Shown: positions 63,249 through 64,000 of the stretch, in pieces
How the letters are laid out: each line of letters opens with the position of its first letter
How positions within the stretch are numbered: the first letter of the stretch is position 1
Notes under the pieces: generated by a model
What the model was told of the DNA's origin: nothing
The model's database searches: none
The model's input: the letters and a program-made list of their open reading frames with translations, nothing else
Source: PXAP01 sp964421595
GTDB lineage: Bacteria; Bacteroidota; Bacteroidia; Bacteroidales; PUMT01
Direction of reading: 5' to 3'
DNA length: 64,000 nt
NCBI GenBank assembly: GCA_964421595.1
Contig: CAYQXY010000008.1
Location: forward strand, 1 to 64,000
Translations under genes and position numbers: made by a program

Positions 63249-64000
63249 TCACCGGTTATCAGAAAGGTTGGTACGGATCCGTTCCCTTACCTCCTCTAAC
63301 AGCGCGATCATGTCTGCGACCGTTGTGTCTGGTTGGTTATTGTAAACCCCGAGCGGATTCCCTTGCTGTCGATCCGGAAGGCGGTCGGTGATCGTGAAGA
63401 TCAGATCCAGAAGGGCAGGCGGGACATTATTGTAGCCTGATGGTCTATGCCCTGTAACCTGTTGCGCAATCTCAGCGGCTGCACATCGCAGGCTGTATTG
63501 ATCGGCCCCTGTGGGACATGGTCCTGGCACGTCCGTCGGATTCCAAGTACCAGGCTTGGAGAGCAGCTCGATCGTGTTGTTGATAATTCGCAGATCCTGC
63601 TCACTATATATCAGACCGGGCTGACCGCAGTCATCGCCGCAATCGACGGATGCTACCGACTCGCCCGCCACAACCGCCGCTACCCAGTCGCGAAGCGGGT
63701 GGCCGTTAGTATGATAGTGGTAAAAGGTTTCACGGGTTAAAACCGTATGCTGATAGCCACCCGCTGTGAAGGAACGGAACTCCGGCACCTGTTCGAGAAT
63801 GGACTGTCTGTTGGCACGTAAATGGTGACTAACATCAGTGAGCTCGGCATTAGCCAGCTCCAGGTAAAAGCGTTGGGCTTCGTCGTGAGCATGATCAAAC
63901 TGGTAGAGACCCAGGTTGGGAACGCTTCGTGCGGCATGGATATATAGCTTCTCAATTCCCGCGTTATCTTCGAACTCCTCCCACCCCCGGTGACGACGCA
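63249..64000 (-). CDS. Partial pectin-acetylesterase-like alpha/beta hydrolase, C-terminal part
   Basis: The reading frame is open from the window edge to TGA at 63249; the start lies beyond the window, so the GTG at 63788 is not a real start. The 250 visible residues include KLYIHAARSVPNLGLYQFDH, SFTAGGYQHTVLTRETFYHY and LRDWVAAVVAGESVASVDCG, the C-terminal blocks of pectin acetylesterase-like proteins (including the vtpJ-therm type), with the late catalytic His probably in the GGYQHTV block. Base composition differs from the neighbours: 38 of 60 bases at 63481-63540 are G or C, against 21 of 60 at 62401-62460. Horizontal transfer or an assembly join is possible. Confidence 0.68.
   Translation of the reverse strand, partial: RRHRGWEEFEDNAGIEKLYIHAARSVPNLGLYQFDHAHDEAQRFYLELANAELTDVSHHLRANRQSILEQVPEFRSFTAGGYQHTVLTRETFYHYHTNGHPLRDWVAAVVAGESVASVDCGDDCGQPGLIYSEQDLRIINNTIELLSKPGTWNPTDVPGPCPTGADQYSLRCAAAEIAQQVTGHRPSGYNNVPPALLDLIFTITDRLPDRQQGNPLGVYNNQPDTTVADMIALLEEVRERIRTNLSDNR

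Noticed and set aside
63788..63788. GTG as start of the pectin-acetylesterase-like gene
   Set aside because: The frame remains open with conserved text upstream to the window edge, so the gene starts outside the window.
1..64000. CRISPR array, tRNA, rRNA or complete insertion sequence
   Set aside because: No regularly spaced repeat-spacer array, no tRNA or rRNA signatures and no transposase with terminal inverted repeats were seen.

Overview
The window is from a Bacteroidota genome, probably a polysaccharide-degrading marine or sediment member; the order is not certain. The evidence is a SusC/SusD pair, many Bacteroidota-type lipoproteins with short lipobox signals, start-proximal TAnnTTTG promoter motifs and AT-rich intergenic DNA. 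No rRNA, tRNA, CRISPR array or complete transposase was seen.

Layout. About 1-49.7 kb is one large polysaccharide-utilisation and sulfatase region. On the + strand it carries a GH9-like enzyme, a GH43-like propeller lipoprotein, SusC and SusD, an FAD oxidoreductase, an exported protein with a flavinylation-like motif, a CstA-type transporter, a Tat-exported unknown protein, a GH95 enzyme, three different GH31 enzymes and three sulfatases. Minus-strand genes in the same region are a lactonase-type propeller, four more sulfatases, a secreted RraA-like protein, a nucleoside-hydrolase lipoprotein, a GH16 enzyme and a Tat-exported Gfo/Idh/MocA oxidoreductase. Seven sulfatases with GH95, GH31 and GH16 enzymes point to a sulfated, branched and probably algal glycan containing fucose or galactose. 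The exact substrate cannot be read from the sequence. No sulfatase-maturing radical SAM enzyme and no intact regulator lie in the window.

About 50-64 kb is different. It holds peptidases (M1, M3, two CPBP), two beta-lactamase-fold serine hydrolases and a SnoaL-like protein, mixed with gene wreckage: a DUF2723 protein cut at a clean breakpoint, a DUF885/M3 chimera, a truncated deiminase, and a relic of a serine-hydrolase leader. The last 750 bases are clearly richer in GC and encode a partial pectin-acetylesterase-like protein.

The most striking region is 3.5-4.6 kb, just upstream of susC. Two identical perfect palindromes of LacI-operator type lie between a decayed divergent LacI-family DNA-binding domain and an internally deleted sodium/solute symporter. 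Beside them is an internally deleted copy of the 5' end of the GH31 gene found 16.5 kb downstream. The picture is an older sugar regulon whose genes have decayed while its operator pair survives next to susCD. Relics recur through the window (GH5-like pseudogene, fragments of the Tat-exported family, orphan C-terminal tails), so the locus has been built and pruned by repeated duplication and deletion.
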